Assembly: GCA_947427285.1 (NCBI GenBank)
Contig: CANEHE010000011.1
Span: forward strand, 1-55,547
DNA length: 55,547 nt
Direction: 5' to 3'
Origin: an uncultured Porphyromonadaceae bacterium
GTDB lineage: Bacteria > Bacteroidota > Bacteroidia > Bacteroidales > Muribaculaceae
Shown here: positions 47,428 to 55,547 of the stretch, in pieces
How the letters are laid out: each line of letters begins with the position of its first letter
How positions within the stretch are numbered: position 1 is the stretch's first letter
Program-made: the position numbers and the translations under genes
Notes under the pieces: generated by a model
What the model saw: only the letters and a program-made list of their open reading frames with translations
Databases searched by the model: none
Told to the model about the DNA's origin: nothing

Positions 47428-50253
47428 ATGCGAATAAAAATTTCTCTTTTGCTATTGCTGGCTTTCGCGCTGCCGACACTTGCGGCCTCTGGCGTGAAAG
47501 GCACATTGGTTGATGCGGCTACCGGGAAACCCGTGGCCGACGCCAACATCTTTATGAGAAACCAGCAGCTCTACGTCATGGGCGGAGCCGACGGCGTATT
47601 CTCTATCACAAAAGCCGCTCCGGGCAACGACGTGCTGGAGATCTCCGCATACGGTTACAAAGATCTTGATGTGGATGTAAACATTCCAGACGGACGTGTG
47701 CTCGATCTGGGGACAATAAAGTTGTCTGCAGACAATTCCATCTATTCCGGATCTGCCAACGATGACTATACCCACGATGATGCCAACGCCATGGAAGACG
47801 AAGGAGCGATGCAAAGCATCGGCACCATCCAGGGAGCTACCGACAACATCTATTATCAGGCTACCAACTATGATTTCTCTGTGATGCGTTTCCGCTACCG
47901 TGGCTACGACTCCAACTGGAACGCCGGATATATCAACGGCTTCAATTTCAACGACGGCATGCGTGGCCGCTTTAACTTCTCCGGTCTCGGCGGTATGACT
48001 TCCAGCGCATTCCGCAACCGTTCGGTCGATGTGGGTCTTGACGCGTCCAACTACGGATTCGGCAACATCGGCGGTGCGTCAAACTTCACAACTTACGCAT
48101 CAGAATATGCACCCGGCTTCCGTGGCAATTTCTCCTACATCAACTCCAACTATATGCTGCGGCTGATGATGCAGTATTCCACCGGTCTCAACAAGCACGG
48201 ATGGGCATTTTCCGCATCCATCATAGGACGTTACGCTCCTGAAGGCGTGATCAAAGGCACATTCTACAACTCGATCGGTTATTCGCTTTCACTCCAGAAG
48301 GTATTCAACGACAAACACTCGCTCAACCTGACGACATGGGGGGCCCCTACACAGCGCGCCACCAACACCGCCGCTACCGAAGAGGCTTACCATCTCGCGG
48401 GCACAAACCTGTACAATCCTTCCTGGGGCTATCTCGACGGCAAGAAGAAAAGCTCCAAGATCGTGGAGTCATTCGACCCTGCAGCTCTTCTGAACTGGAT
48501 CTGGAAACCCCGCATGGGAACTACCATCAATACCGGCGTAGGATTCCGTCACAGCGCATACTCCTCATCCGCACTCAACTGGTATCAGGCCGCCGATCCG
48601 CGCCCGGACTATTACCGCTATCTTCCGTCATACTACAACCCGGCCAATCCATGGAGCGGCAACTATCTTGAAGAGGGAGAAAACAGTCCGCTTTGGGACG
48701 ATTACGAAGCCAACTACCAGTATTACCGTAATCTCTGGCAGAGCGACGAAAACATGCGTCAGATCAACTGGGATGCCATCTACCGCACAAACCTCCTCAA
48801 CCGTACAAACTACGACCGCAATCCCGAACTTATCGGCCACTCAAGTTACATCCTCGAGAACCGTCACAGCAACTTCACATCCTGGATGTTCAACTCATAT
48901 ATCGACCACCGTCTCAACGACTTCATGACCCTTCAGGGCGGAGTCAGCTTCAACTATACCGACGGTCATTATTTCAAGACAGTCCGCAACCTGCTCGGGG
49001 GGGAATTCTGGCGCGACATCGACAACTTCTCGGAGCGTGATTTTCCGGGTAATCCCGAGATCCTCCAGAACAACCTCAACGATCCCAACCGCCGCGTAAA
49101 AGAGGGCGACAAATTCGGTTACGACTATCATATCCGCACCATCATGGCAAAGGCATGGCTGCAGAACCAGATCAGCACCCGCCACTGGAACGTGAACTAC
49201 GGACTTGAGGTCTCCTACACCAACTTCATGCGTCACGGCGAGATGCGCAACGGCCGTGCACCCGAGAACTCATACGGTCCCGGAAAACGCCACACATTCG
49301 ACAACGCCGCCATCAAGGCCGGTGCCACCTACAAGATCAACGGACGAAATTATATCGTGGCACACGCCGCTTATGGCACACGCGCTCCACTCCCCGATCA
49401 GGCTTACGTGTCACCGCGTATCAAGGACACCGCAGTGCAGGGCCTCAAATCGGAGCGTTTCCTATCTGCAGACATCGCTTACGTATGGAATTATAACCGC
49501 TTCCGCGGAAGCATCGGAGGATTCATCACCGAGATGTGGAACGGCATCAAACGCACAGGATTCTACGACTACCAGCTCAACACGTTCATGAACTATTCGA
49601 TGAGCGGCATGCAGACCCAATACCGTGGTATAGAGCTTGGCATGAGCTACAAGATCCTTCCTTCGCTCACTATCTCCGCGGCAGCCACCATCGCAAGTTA
49701 CAAATACAAGAACAATCCTCTCGGTGTCCGCTCATACGAGAACGGCTCCCAGGAAGATGTTGTACGCCGCGTATACCTCAAAAACTACCATATCGGAGGC
49801 ACACCTCAACAGGCATACAACATATCGCTCAACTATGCCGCTCCTAAAAACTGGTTCTTCGAACTTTCGGCCAATTGGATGGGCGACGCATACGTAGACC
49901 TCGCTCCCTCACGTCATGAGGAGATGCCTGACCTCTACACTGTAGTGAAACCCGTTCCTGGCCAGAGCTATGAGGACGCAATCAAGGAGAAGATAAGCGA
50001 AATCACAAATCAGGAGAAACTCAAGGACGCATTCGTGCTTAATCTCTCCATCGGTAAGATGATCTACACGAAATGGGGTGCGCTCAACTTCAACCTTTCT
50101 GTCAACAATCTTCTCAACAACCGTAACATACAGACCGGCGGATATCAGGAAGGTAAGTTTGACTACACCACCTACGACGTCAACAAATTCCCCAACAAAT
50201 ACTATTACGCTCAGGGCATCCGCGTATTCTTCAACTTCGGAATCCGTTTCTGA
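47428..50253 (+). CDS. TonB-dependent outer-membrane receptor
   Basis: A 941-residue outer-membrane beta-barrel. After a signal peptide (about 1-20) comes a carboxypeptidase-D regulatory-like domain (GTLVDAATGKPVADANIF, to about 100), then a plug-like region and a 22-strand-type barrel ending in the terminal aromatic FFNFGIRF. No SusD homologue is next to it; the two following genes are OB-like lipoproteins instead. Substrate unknown; the nuclease neighbours suggest oligonucleotides or nucleic acid. Confidence 0.9.
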   Translation: MRIKISLLLLLAFALPTLAASGVKGTLVDAATGKPVADANIFMRNQQLYVMGGADGVFSITKAAPGNDVLEISAYGYKDLDVDVNIPDGRVLDLGTIKLSADNSIYSGSANDDYTHDDANAMEDEGAMQSIGTIQGATDNIYYQATNYDFSVMRFRYRGYDSNWNAGYINGFNFNDGMRGRFNFSGLGGMTSSAFRNRSVDVGLDASNYGFGNIGGASNFTTYASEYAPGFRGNFSYINSNYMLRLMMQYSTGLNKHGWAFSASIIGRYAPEGVIKGTFYNSIGYSLSLQKVFNDKHSLNLTTWGAPTQRATNTAATEEAYHLAGTNLYNPSWGYLDGKKKSSKIVESFDPAALLNWIWKPRMGTTINTGVGFRHSAYSSSALNWYQAADPRPDYYRYLPSYYNPANPWSGNYLEEGENSPLWDDYEANYQYYRNLWQSDENMRQINWDAIYRTNLLNRTNYDRNPELIGHSSYILENRHSNFTSWMFNSYIDHRLNDFMTLQGGVSFNYTDGHYFKTVRNLLGGEFWRDIDNFSERDFPGNPEILQNNLNDPNRRVKEGDKFGYDYHIRTIMAKAWLQNQISTRHWNVNYGLEVSYTNFMRHGEMRNGRAPENSYGPGKRHTFDNAAIKAGATYKINGRNYIVAHAAYGTRAPLPDQAYVSPRIKDTAVQGLKSERFLSADIAYVWNYNRFRGSIGGFITEMWNGIKRTGFYDYQLNTFMNYSMSGMQTQYRGIELGMSYKILPSLTISAAATIASYKYKNNPLGVRSYENGSQEDVVRRVYLKNYHIGGTPQQAYNISLNYAAPKNWFFELSANWMGDAYVDLAPSRHEEMPDLYTVVKPVPGQSYEDAIKEKISEITNQEKLKDAFVLNLSIGKMIYTKWGALNFNLSVNNLLNNRNIQTGGYQEGKFDYTTYDVNKFPNKYYYAQGIRVFFNFGIRF

Positions 50254-50279
50254 GCATAACCTTTCAAAAAAGATATAAG

Positions 50280-51707
50280 ATGAAAAAAATCAGTATATAT
50301 CTGTCGATGCTCCTTATGGCCGTAATCGGTCTGGCATCGTGCAGCGAAGACTATGCCCAGCCTCCAGTCATAACTCCCGAAGGGGGACTCGGCGACGGCA
50401 CTTCGGTCAATCCTTATTCCGCCAAACAGATTCTCGACGGTACGAAAGGTACCGACGTATGGGTGACGGGGTACATCGTAGGCTGGATCAACACCGCAGG
50501 CGACAACTTCAAATTCAATGCCGAGACAGCCACATTCACCGCGCCGGCCACTCTGGCGACCAATATGCTTCTTGCCGCATCGCCCGACGAAAAGGACTTT
50601 GAGAAATGCATTCCCGTGGCCCTGACCGGTGATGTACGCAATGCCTTGAATCTTAAAGATCACCCCGAAAACCTTGGCAAGCAGGTAACAGTGAAAGGCA
50701 ACGTCGAAAAATATTTCGGCAAAAACGAATCCCTAAAGAGCCTGACGGCCTATAACTGGGGCAACCAAGGTACAGGAGACGATCCTCAACCACCTGTGGG
50801 CGGAGAGGGCAACGGTTCTGCCGACAAACCTTATAGCGTTGCCCAGATGCTCGGTGGGCAGTCCGGCACCGGTGTGTGGGTCAGCGGTTATATCGTAGGC
50901 TTTATCAAATCCAATCCCGACGGAGCAAGCTCGCTCAACGAACAGTGGGCCGCATTCACCGCCGAAGGCGCACAGGCATCCAATCTGATGCTTGCCGACT
51001 CACCCACCGAAACTGACTATAAGAAATGTACCGCGATCAATCTTCCGACAGGAAGTGTCCGCTCGGCACTCAACCTCAAAGACAATCCCGGAAACCTCGG
51101 AAAACAGGTATCGCTCAAGGGAGACCTTTCGAAATATTTCGGCGTCAACGGACTGCGCAACACATCCGCATACGCATGGGGACCGAAAGGAGAAGAAGGC
51201 GGCTCAGTCACTCCTCCTTCGGGCGACGCAATATTCGAAGCCTCGTTCGCAAACAAGGATCTCTGCGGCTTCACTCTCGATCAGGGTAATCTGCCCTCAG
51301 GGCTCAATTTCGTATGGTCGGCTACAGCGACCTACGGTCTTAAGGCTTCAGCTTTCTTCAACGATACCAAGTATGTCACCGATGCATGGGCAATCTCGCC
51401 TGTCATCGACCTTAATGGCTACAAAGATGTTGTAATGGTCTTCTCTCAGGCAGGGAACTACTACAACGATGTCGCCACAATGAAATCGATGGTCCGCATC
51501 TGCATTCGTGAGGAGAGCGGAGAGTGGAAGACTCTCGACGCTCCGACATGGCCTACCGGCAGCTCATGGGATTTCATCGCCACCGGCAATATCAGTCTGG
51601 CCGATTATCAGGGCAAGAAAGTACAGATAGGATTCAACTATCTGTCCGATTCTTCCGTGGCAGGCACATGGGAAATCAAAGATCTCAAAATCACAGGAAG
51701 CAAGTAA
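50280..51707 (+). CDS. DUF6359 lipoprotein with choice-of-anchor J domain
   Basis: A 475-residue surface or periplasmic lipoprotein; lipobox LASC with Cys21. Two tandem DUF6359 modules (about 40-165 and 175-305) each hold VWVxGYIVG and ALNLKDxPxNLGKQV...KYFG; the rest (about 310-475) is a choice-of-anchor J domain with DAWAISPVIDLNG. The module pattern looks like an OB fold, which often binds nucleic acid (inference). It follows the receptor by 26 nt and is probably its partner. Confidence 0.8.
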   Translation: MKKISIYLSMLLMAVIGLASCSEDYAQPPVITPEGGLGDGTSVNPYSAKQILDGTKGTDVWVTGYIVGWINTAGDNFKFNAETATFTAPATLATNMLLAASPDEKDFEKCIPVALTGDVRNALNLKDHPENLGKQVTVKGNVEKYFGKNESLKSLTAYNWGNQGTGDDPQPPVGGEGNGSADKPYSVAQMLGGQSGTGVWVSGYIVGFIKSNPDGASSLNEQWAAFTAEGAQASNLMLADSPTETDYKKCTAINLPTGSVRSALNLKDNPGNLGKQVSLKGDLSKYFGVNGLRNTSAYAWGPKGEEGGSVTPPSGDAIFEASFANKDLCGFTLDQGNLPSGLNFVWSATATYGLKASAFFNDTKYVTDAWAISPVIDLNGYKDVVMVFSQAGNYYNDVATMKSMVRICIREESGEWKTLDAPTWPTGSSWDFIATGNISLADYQGKKVQIGFNYLSDSSVAGTWEIKDLKITGSK

Positions 51708-51725
51708 TACCTCTCTGAAACAGAT

Positions 51726-53498
51726 ATGAAAATGAAACTCAATAAAAGCATATATCTCGGACTGGGGATGCTCGCGTCGATGACGCTTGCTTCCTGCCAG
51801 GCCGACATGGACACACCGGAACTCAAAGATCCTGTTCCGACTGTCGAGGCCAACACTACCATCGCCGACCTGAAAGCCGCGATGTGGAAAGACGATACCA
51901 ACTATGCCACAGCCGTAGGTTACAAGGATGAGGCTTCCAAAACTCCTTACATCATAAAGGGCCGTGTGATTTCATCCGATGCATCCGGCAACATCTACAA
52001 GTCGATGTATATCCAGGACGCTACCGGGGCCATCACTCTTTCCATCAATCAGGCGAGTCTCTACAACTTCTATCCTTTCGGACAGGAGATAGTGCTCAAT
52101 CTCTCGCCTAAGGATTTCGTATATCCCGACTATGACAAAGGCGAGGATGTCGACGCTTCCCTGAACTTCTACATCGGCAAATACGCCGGGTTGGAACAGA
52201 TAGGAGGTCTCGGACTCTACAATGGCACCCAGCAGGTCAGCTTCATGAGCTACGAACTGTTCAAACAGGGTGTCCAGCTCAGCGGCAATCCCGACACACA
52301 GGTCAACTATGTGCGTTTCGGAAACCCGTATCCCACTGATGGTAAAATATATTGCATACAGTCCACAATTGCCGAGATCAATGCCTGCAACACCGCTGAA
52401 GATATCCGCAAGATGCAGAGTCAGCTTGTAGAGCTCCGCAACGTGCATTTTCAGGACGGCGGCAAAGAGCAGTTCGCTCCCTATCAGGAGAATGCAAGCC
52501 GCAATCTTCTGGACGCTTCCGGCAACACAATCATCGTGCGCAACTCCGGCTACGCCTCATTCTACAACCAGACGCTTCCCGAAGGTACCGGAACAGTACG
52601 CGGACTTCTCTCCTACTTCAACGGATCATGGCAGCTCATACTACGCTCCGCGGCAGACTGCATCTTTGACTCAAAGGGCACTAAAGATGAGCCTTACACT
52701 GTCGAAGAGGCTCAAGGTCTCATCAACACAGGTGCTTCCGGATGGGTGAGCGGTTATATCGTCGGCTCTCTGAAAGTGGGCGTACAGACCGTTACTTCCG
52801 ATGCCGATATCGACTGGGGCACGAATGACGGTACTGACAACAATCTCGTGATAGCTCCGGCGGCTGATGTGAAAGACTGGACAAAATGCGTCATTCTTCC
52901 TCTTGCACAGGGAAGTCCGGCACGTTCGAAGGGCAACCTGCTTGACAACCCCGCCAACCTCGGCAAGAAAATACTTGCCTACGGCACATTTGCCTCGACA
53001 AGCGGCATGACAGGACTTTCCGGCAACAACGGCACATCCGAGGAGGTGGAGATCGACGGAGTGACGCTCTCTGGAGGCGACACCCCACAACCTCCGGCAG
53101 GAGATGGCGACGGCTCCAAAGAGAAGCCGTACAATGTGGCATACGTGCTGAGCCAGACAGCCAACCAGACCGGTGTCTGGGTCGAAGGCTGGGTAGTGGG
53201 CTATGTGAAGTCAGGATCTCCCCAGGAATGGCGTTTCACCAACGACGTCACAGGTGTGGAAGACAGCCCGACAGCCGGTTACAACGGCTCCAACATTATC
53301 CTCGGTCCATTGCAGACAAGCAATACCAAGGAGGGGTGCATCGCAATTCAGGTGCCCGCAGGCGATCTGCGCAATGCTTTGGGTCTGCGTCAGAATCCAG
53401 GCATGTATCTCAAACATGTCAAGATCAAGGGCAATATAGAGAAATACTTTGGAGTAATGGGTCTCAAGTCCATCACAGAGTATGAGGAAATCAACTGA
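51726..53498 (+). CDS. DUF5689/DUF6359 lipoprotein
   Basis: A 590-residue lipoprotein; lipobox LASC with Cys24. A DUF5689-type domain (about 40-300, with YIIKGRVISSD and MYIQDATGAITLSI) is followed by two DUF6359 modules (about 315-450 and 460-590). The last two are related to the two in the preceding gene, giving four related modules in the pair. It starts 18 nt after that gene. Likely the second surface partner of the receptor. Confidence 0.8.
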   Translation: MKMKLNKSIYLGLGMLASMTLASCQADMDTPELKDPVPTVEANTTIADLKAAMWKDDTNYATAVGYKDEASKTPYIIKGRVISSDASGNIYKSMYIQDATGAITLSINQASLYNFYPFGQEIVLNLSPKDFVYPDYDKGEDVDASLNFYIGKYAGLEQIGGLGLYNGTQQVSFMSYELFKQGVQLSGNPDTQVNYVRFGNPYPTDGKIYCIQSTIAEINACNTAEDIRKMQSQLVELRNVHFQDGGKEQFAPYQENASRNLLDASGNTIIVRNSGYASFYNQTLPEGTGTVRGLLSYFNGSWQLILRSAADCIFDSKGTKDEPYTVEEAQGLINTGASGWVSGYIVGSLKVGVQTVTSDADIDWGTNDGTDNNLVIAPAADVKDWTKCVILPLAQGSPARSKGNLLDNPANLGKKILAYGTFASTSGMTGLSGNNGTSEEVEIDGVTLSGGDTPQPPAGDGDGSKEKPYNVAYVLSQTANQTGVWVEGWVVGYVKSGSPQEWRFTNDVTGVEDSPTAGYNGSNIILGPLQTSNTKEGCIAIQVPAGDLRNALGLRQNPGMYLKHVKIKGNIEKYFGVMGLKSITEYEEIN

Positions 53499-53522
53499 CA
53501 GTTTCCGATAGACTGAAATCAT

Positions 53523-53555
53523 GCCGCCGACGGATTTTTTCTTTCCGTCGGCGGC
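53523..53555 (+). terminator. Hairpin between the lipoprotein and endonuclease genes
   Basis: GCCGCCGACGG (53523-53533) and CCGTCGGCGGC (53545-53555), 11 bp perfect; the loop is T-rich. It likely ends the receptor operon, so the endonuclease may have its own promoter, which I could not define. Confidence 0.7.
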
Positions 53556-53621
53556 TGTTTCCACCAACCGCCACGACTGCCGAAACGTTTATAAGGCAGT
53601 AATCACAAAACTTTTTATCGC

Positions 53622-55334
53622 ATGAAAAAATTTTTACTTTTAGCCATCGGTCTGGCCTTTTTCTCCATGTCGGCGGATGCCGTCTACAAGCAAGGTTATT
53701 ACGACAAGATGGACGGAAAAAAGAAAGAGGCACTGAAAGCTGCGGCAAAAGAATGCGTGCAGCGGCACACCACCCTCGTCTATACGGATCTGCCCAATTA
53801 CTGGCAATATTCCGATGTCTACCCCGACCTTTATAACGGCAGCAAAAGATGGTGGGACATGTACAGCGACAATATATATCTGATCCGTTCCGGACAGACA
53901 GCACGCTCGTCATTTTCAGCCAACAAGATGCAGCGGGAGCACAGTGTTCCAAAGTCGTGGTGGAAAAAGAACGGCGATGTGGAATACACACCGGCCTACT
54001 CCGATATGTGGAACCTATACCCCTCTGACGGCCCGGCCAACCAGGCCAAACTGAACTATCCTCTCGGGCTATGCAAATCCACCACATTCAACAACGGCGT
54101 GAGCAAGGTGGGACCTGCACAGACAGGTTACGGGGGTGGTTCCGGCAATGTCTTTGAACCCGCTGACGAATACAAAGGAGATTTTGCCCGTAGCTTCTTC
54201 TATATGGCGATGGTATATGATGATCTACCGTGGGTGGTCAACTATATGTATCGTCAGAACACCTGGCCCACACTCCAGCCCTGGGCCTACGAGATGCTTC
54301 TCCAATGGTCGAGAGCCGACAAGGTGAGTCAGAAAGAGATCGACCGCAACGACGCAGTGGAAAAAAGCCAGGGCAACCGCAATCCGTTCGTGGATTTCCC
54401 AGAACTCGCTGAATACATCTGGGGCACACGGACCAACGAGACATTCTATATCAAAGATCAGGGAGGCAGTGTGACACCGCCCATTACCGGTGATCCGGTG
54501 ATCAACCGCCCGGTAAACGGTTCCGCACTTGATCTGGGGGAAGCAGCCGTAGGCCACACAGTGGTAATGCCGCTTGAGATCGACGGATCCAATCTGACAA
54601 GCGCGCTTACTGTCCGCATTCAGGGTGCAGACCGGGGAATGTTCTATATACCCGTAAATTCCATACCGGCTTCCGACATCAATTCCTCCGAACTATATCT
54701 GCTGCAGGTGGAATATCGACCGACTTCCGTAGGCGAACACACAGCGACACTACGCCTGTACGACGGAGGACTCCCCTTATCGCAAGATGTGGCCGTGACA
54801 CTGCAGGGACAGGCGTTTGAGGTTCCCAGCCTTTCAACTCTGACTGCCACCGCCGCCACCGATATATCCGACGAAAGTTATCAGGCCAACTGGGAGGAAT
54901 CGCCCGATGTGATAGACTATTACGTAGTGACGCGTGTACGGTATACATCCGACGGACCGCAGGCTTCCAAACTGACCTCAGATTTCAACTATGTGCTTGT
55001 CGAGGACCGGGACCCGGAGGTAGCCGAATCCTACACCGTGCAGGCATCACGCCTCGGCATCCTTTCCGAACCGTCCAACTCCATCCAGGTAGGTGCCGGA
55101 CAAGGATCTGTAGGCACCATCTCGGCTCAGCCATTCACCATCGGCAATATCGACGGAGGCTTTGTAGTGATGCTCGACGAGGAGCAGACAGGGCTGCGAG
55201 TCTTCGACCTCACCGGACGCATCGTACTTGAACGCGAAAGCGTGCACGGAGGGGAAGTGATACTGCTACCCGCCGGCATCTACATCGTCACAACAGACCA
55301 GAGTGGCACACCGGTAAAACTGATTGTAGAATAA
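53622..55334 (+). CDS. Secreted endonuclease I with T9SS-type tail
   Basis: A 570-residue exported nuclease. The signal peptide covers about residues 1-20. The endonuclease I domain (His-Me finger, about 20-280) has MQREHSVPKSWW, NLYPSDGPANQAKLNYPLG and GNRNPFVDFPEL in order, as in family members that cut double-stranded DNA or RNA. Then come an ASPM-SPD-2-like domain, a Fn3-like domain and a C-terminal T9SS-like tail (LRVFDLTGRIV, LPAGIYIVTTD). It would be released to the surface or outside. It stands 123 nt after the lipoprotein gene, beyond a hairpin. Confidence 0.9.
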   Translation: MKKFLLLAIGLAFFSMSADAVYKQGYYDKMDGKKKEALKAAAKECVQRHTTLVYTDLPNYWQYSDVYPDLYNGSKRWWDMYSDNIYLIRSGQTARSSFSANKMQREHSVPKSWWKKNGDVEYTPAYSDMWNLYPSDGPANQAKLNYPLGLCKSTTFNNGVSKVGPAQTGYGGGSGNVFEPADEYKGDFARSFFYMAMVYDDLPWVVNYMYRQNTWPTLQPWAYEMLLQWSRADKVSQKEIDRNDAVEKSQGNRNPFVDFPELAEYIWGTRTNETFYIKDQGGSVTPPITGDPVINRPVNGSALDLGEAAVGHTVVMPLEIDGSNLTSALTVRIQGADRGMFYIPVNSIPASDINSSELYLLQVEYRPTSVGEHTATLRLYDGGLPLSQDVAVTLQGQAFEVPSLSTLTATAATDISDESYQANWEESPDVIDYYVVTRVRYTSDGPQASKLTSDFNYVLVEDRDPEVAESYTVQASRLGILSEPSNSIQVGAGQGSVGTISAQPFTIGNIDGGFVVMLDEEQTGLRVFDLTGRIVLERESVHGGEVILLPAGIYIVTTDQSGTPVKLIVE

Positions 55335-55359
55335 TCATTTCAATGCCCGGTTCCGATAT

Positions 55360-55395
55360 AATCCGGAGGCATGCATCCCGCACAGCCTCCGGATT
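55360..55395 (+). terminator. Terminator of the endonuclease gene
   Basis: AATCCGGAGGC (55360-55370) pairs with GCCTCCGGATT (55385-55395), 11 bp perfect. Confidence 0.7.
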
Positions 55396-55449
55396 TGTCA
55401 TTTCCGCCGGCCAGTCAGGACTCTCTTTTGCACGTCCTATCTCACTCTA

Positions 55450-55530
55450 ACCAATTCAAACTTCAAAATTTAACATTCAAAATTGCAAAAACTTCTCCAT
55501 TCAAAATTCTAAATTTAAAATTACAAAAAC
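55450..55530. repeat. Degenerate short AT-rich repeats
   Basis: Repeated TTCAAAATT / TTTAAAATT-like units, such as ATTCAAAATT and ATTTAAAATT, in about 80 bases at the window end. No gene is visible. Such low-complexity arrays occur between genes in Bacteroidota; whether it continues beyond the window is unknown. Confidence 0.4.
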
Positions 55531-55547
55531 ATTTGTTTTTTAAGAAT

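Noticed and set aside
1..55547. tRNA, rRNA, CRISPR array, integrase or intact insertion sequence
   Set aside because: None was recognised by eye on either strand; a dedicated tRNA or repeat search could still find a missed one.

Overview
The window is chromosomal DNA from a member of the Bacteroidota, most likely order Bacteroidales and probably close to the gut family Muribaculaceae. The evidence is the repeated TTTG / TAnnTTTG promoter pattern, outer-membrane TonB-dependent transport with surface lipoproteins, several secreted proteins ending in type IX secretion (T9SS)-like C-terminal domains, and typical families such as DUF3467, DUF6359 and DUF5689. The family-level placement is inference. 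No rRNA, tRNA, CRISPR array, phage or intact insertion sequence was found.

Layout. 0.2-4.6 kb: an AAA/DUF4143-type ATPase, then a two-gene 2-oxoacid:ferredoxin oxidoreductase (alpha, beta) behind a structured leader. 4.6-8.6 kb (minus): an AraC regulator, then a three-gene operon of a PurF-like protein that lacks the N-terminal catalytic cysteine, an acyltransferase and an isochorismatase-type hydrolase. 8.6-16 kb (minus): a giant GLUG-repeat secreted protein and RNase R. 16-20.7 kb: a LacI regulator with operator-like sites, a small lipoprotein, a MITE-like inverted-repeat element, and an epimerase plus DUF115-like pair. 20.9-24.9 kb: ferritin, PheT, YebC. 25-35 kb (minus): three large secreted proteins (unknown, choice-of-anchor J/Fn3, M6 metalloprotease) with T9SS-like tails. 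35.3-37.5 kb (minus): CrcB, MBL hydrolase and RsmI-like methylase. 37.7-43 kb (plus): RsmF-like methyltransferase, CopA, a CopZ-like protein, TcdA and LolD in a tight run. 43-45 kb: a DUF3467 protein with a structured leader, and CysS. 45.3-55.3 kb (plus): DeoC, a secreted endonuclease/exonuclease/phosphatase (EEP) protein, a TonB-dependent receptor, two DUF6359/DUF5689 lipoproteins and a secreted endonuclease I.

The most interesting unit is the last one. A surface nuclease, a periplasmic EEP enzyme, an outer-membrane receptor without a SusD partner, two lipoproteins built from repeated OB-like modules, and the deoxyribose-phosphate catabolic enzyme DeoC together look like a system for capturing and digesting extracellular DNA. 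This is inferred from gene families and order, not shown. DeoC also has a perfect promoter and a leader of about 165 nt with an 11-bp long-range stem. Secondary points of interest are a shared promoter with a seven-G tract in its spacer upstream of secreted-protein genes, a dispersed GAGGCTGTTTAAAA repeat family (inverted-repeat element, perfect 43-nt palindrome, copies abutting two start codons), and enzymes with altered catalytic residues.
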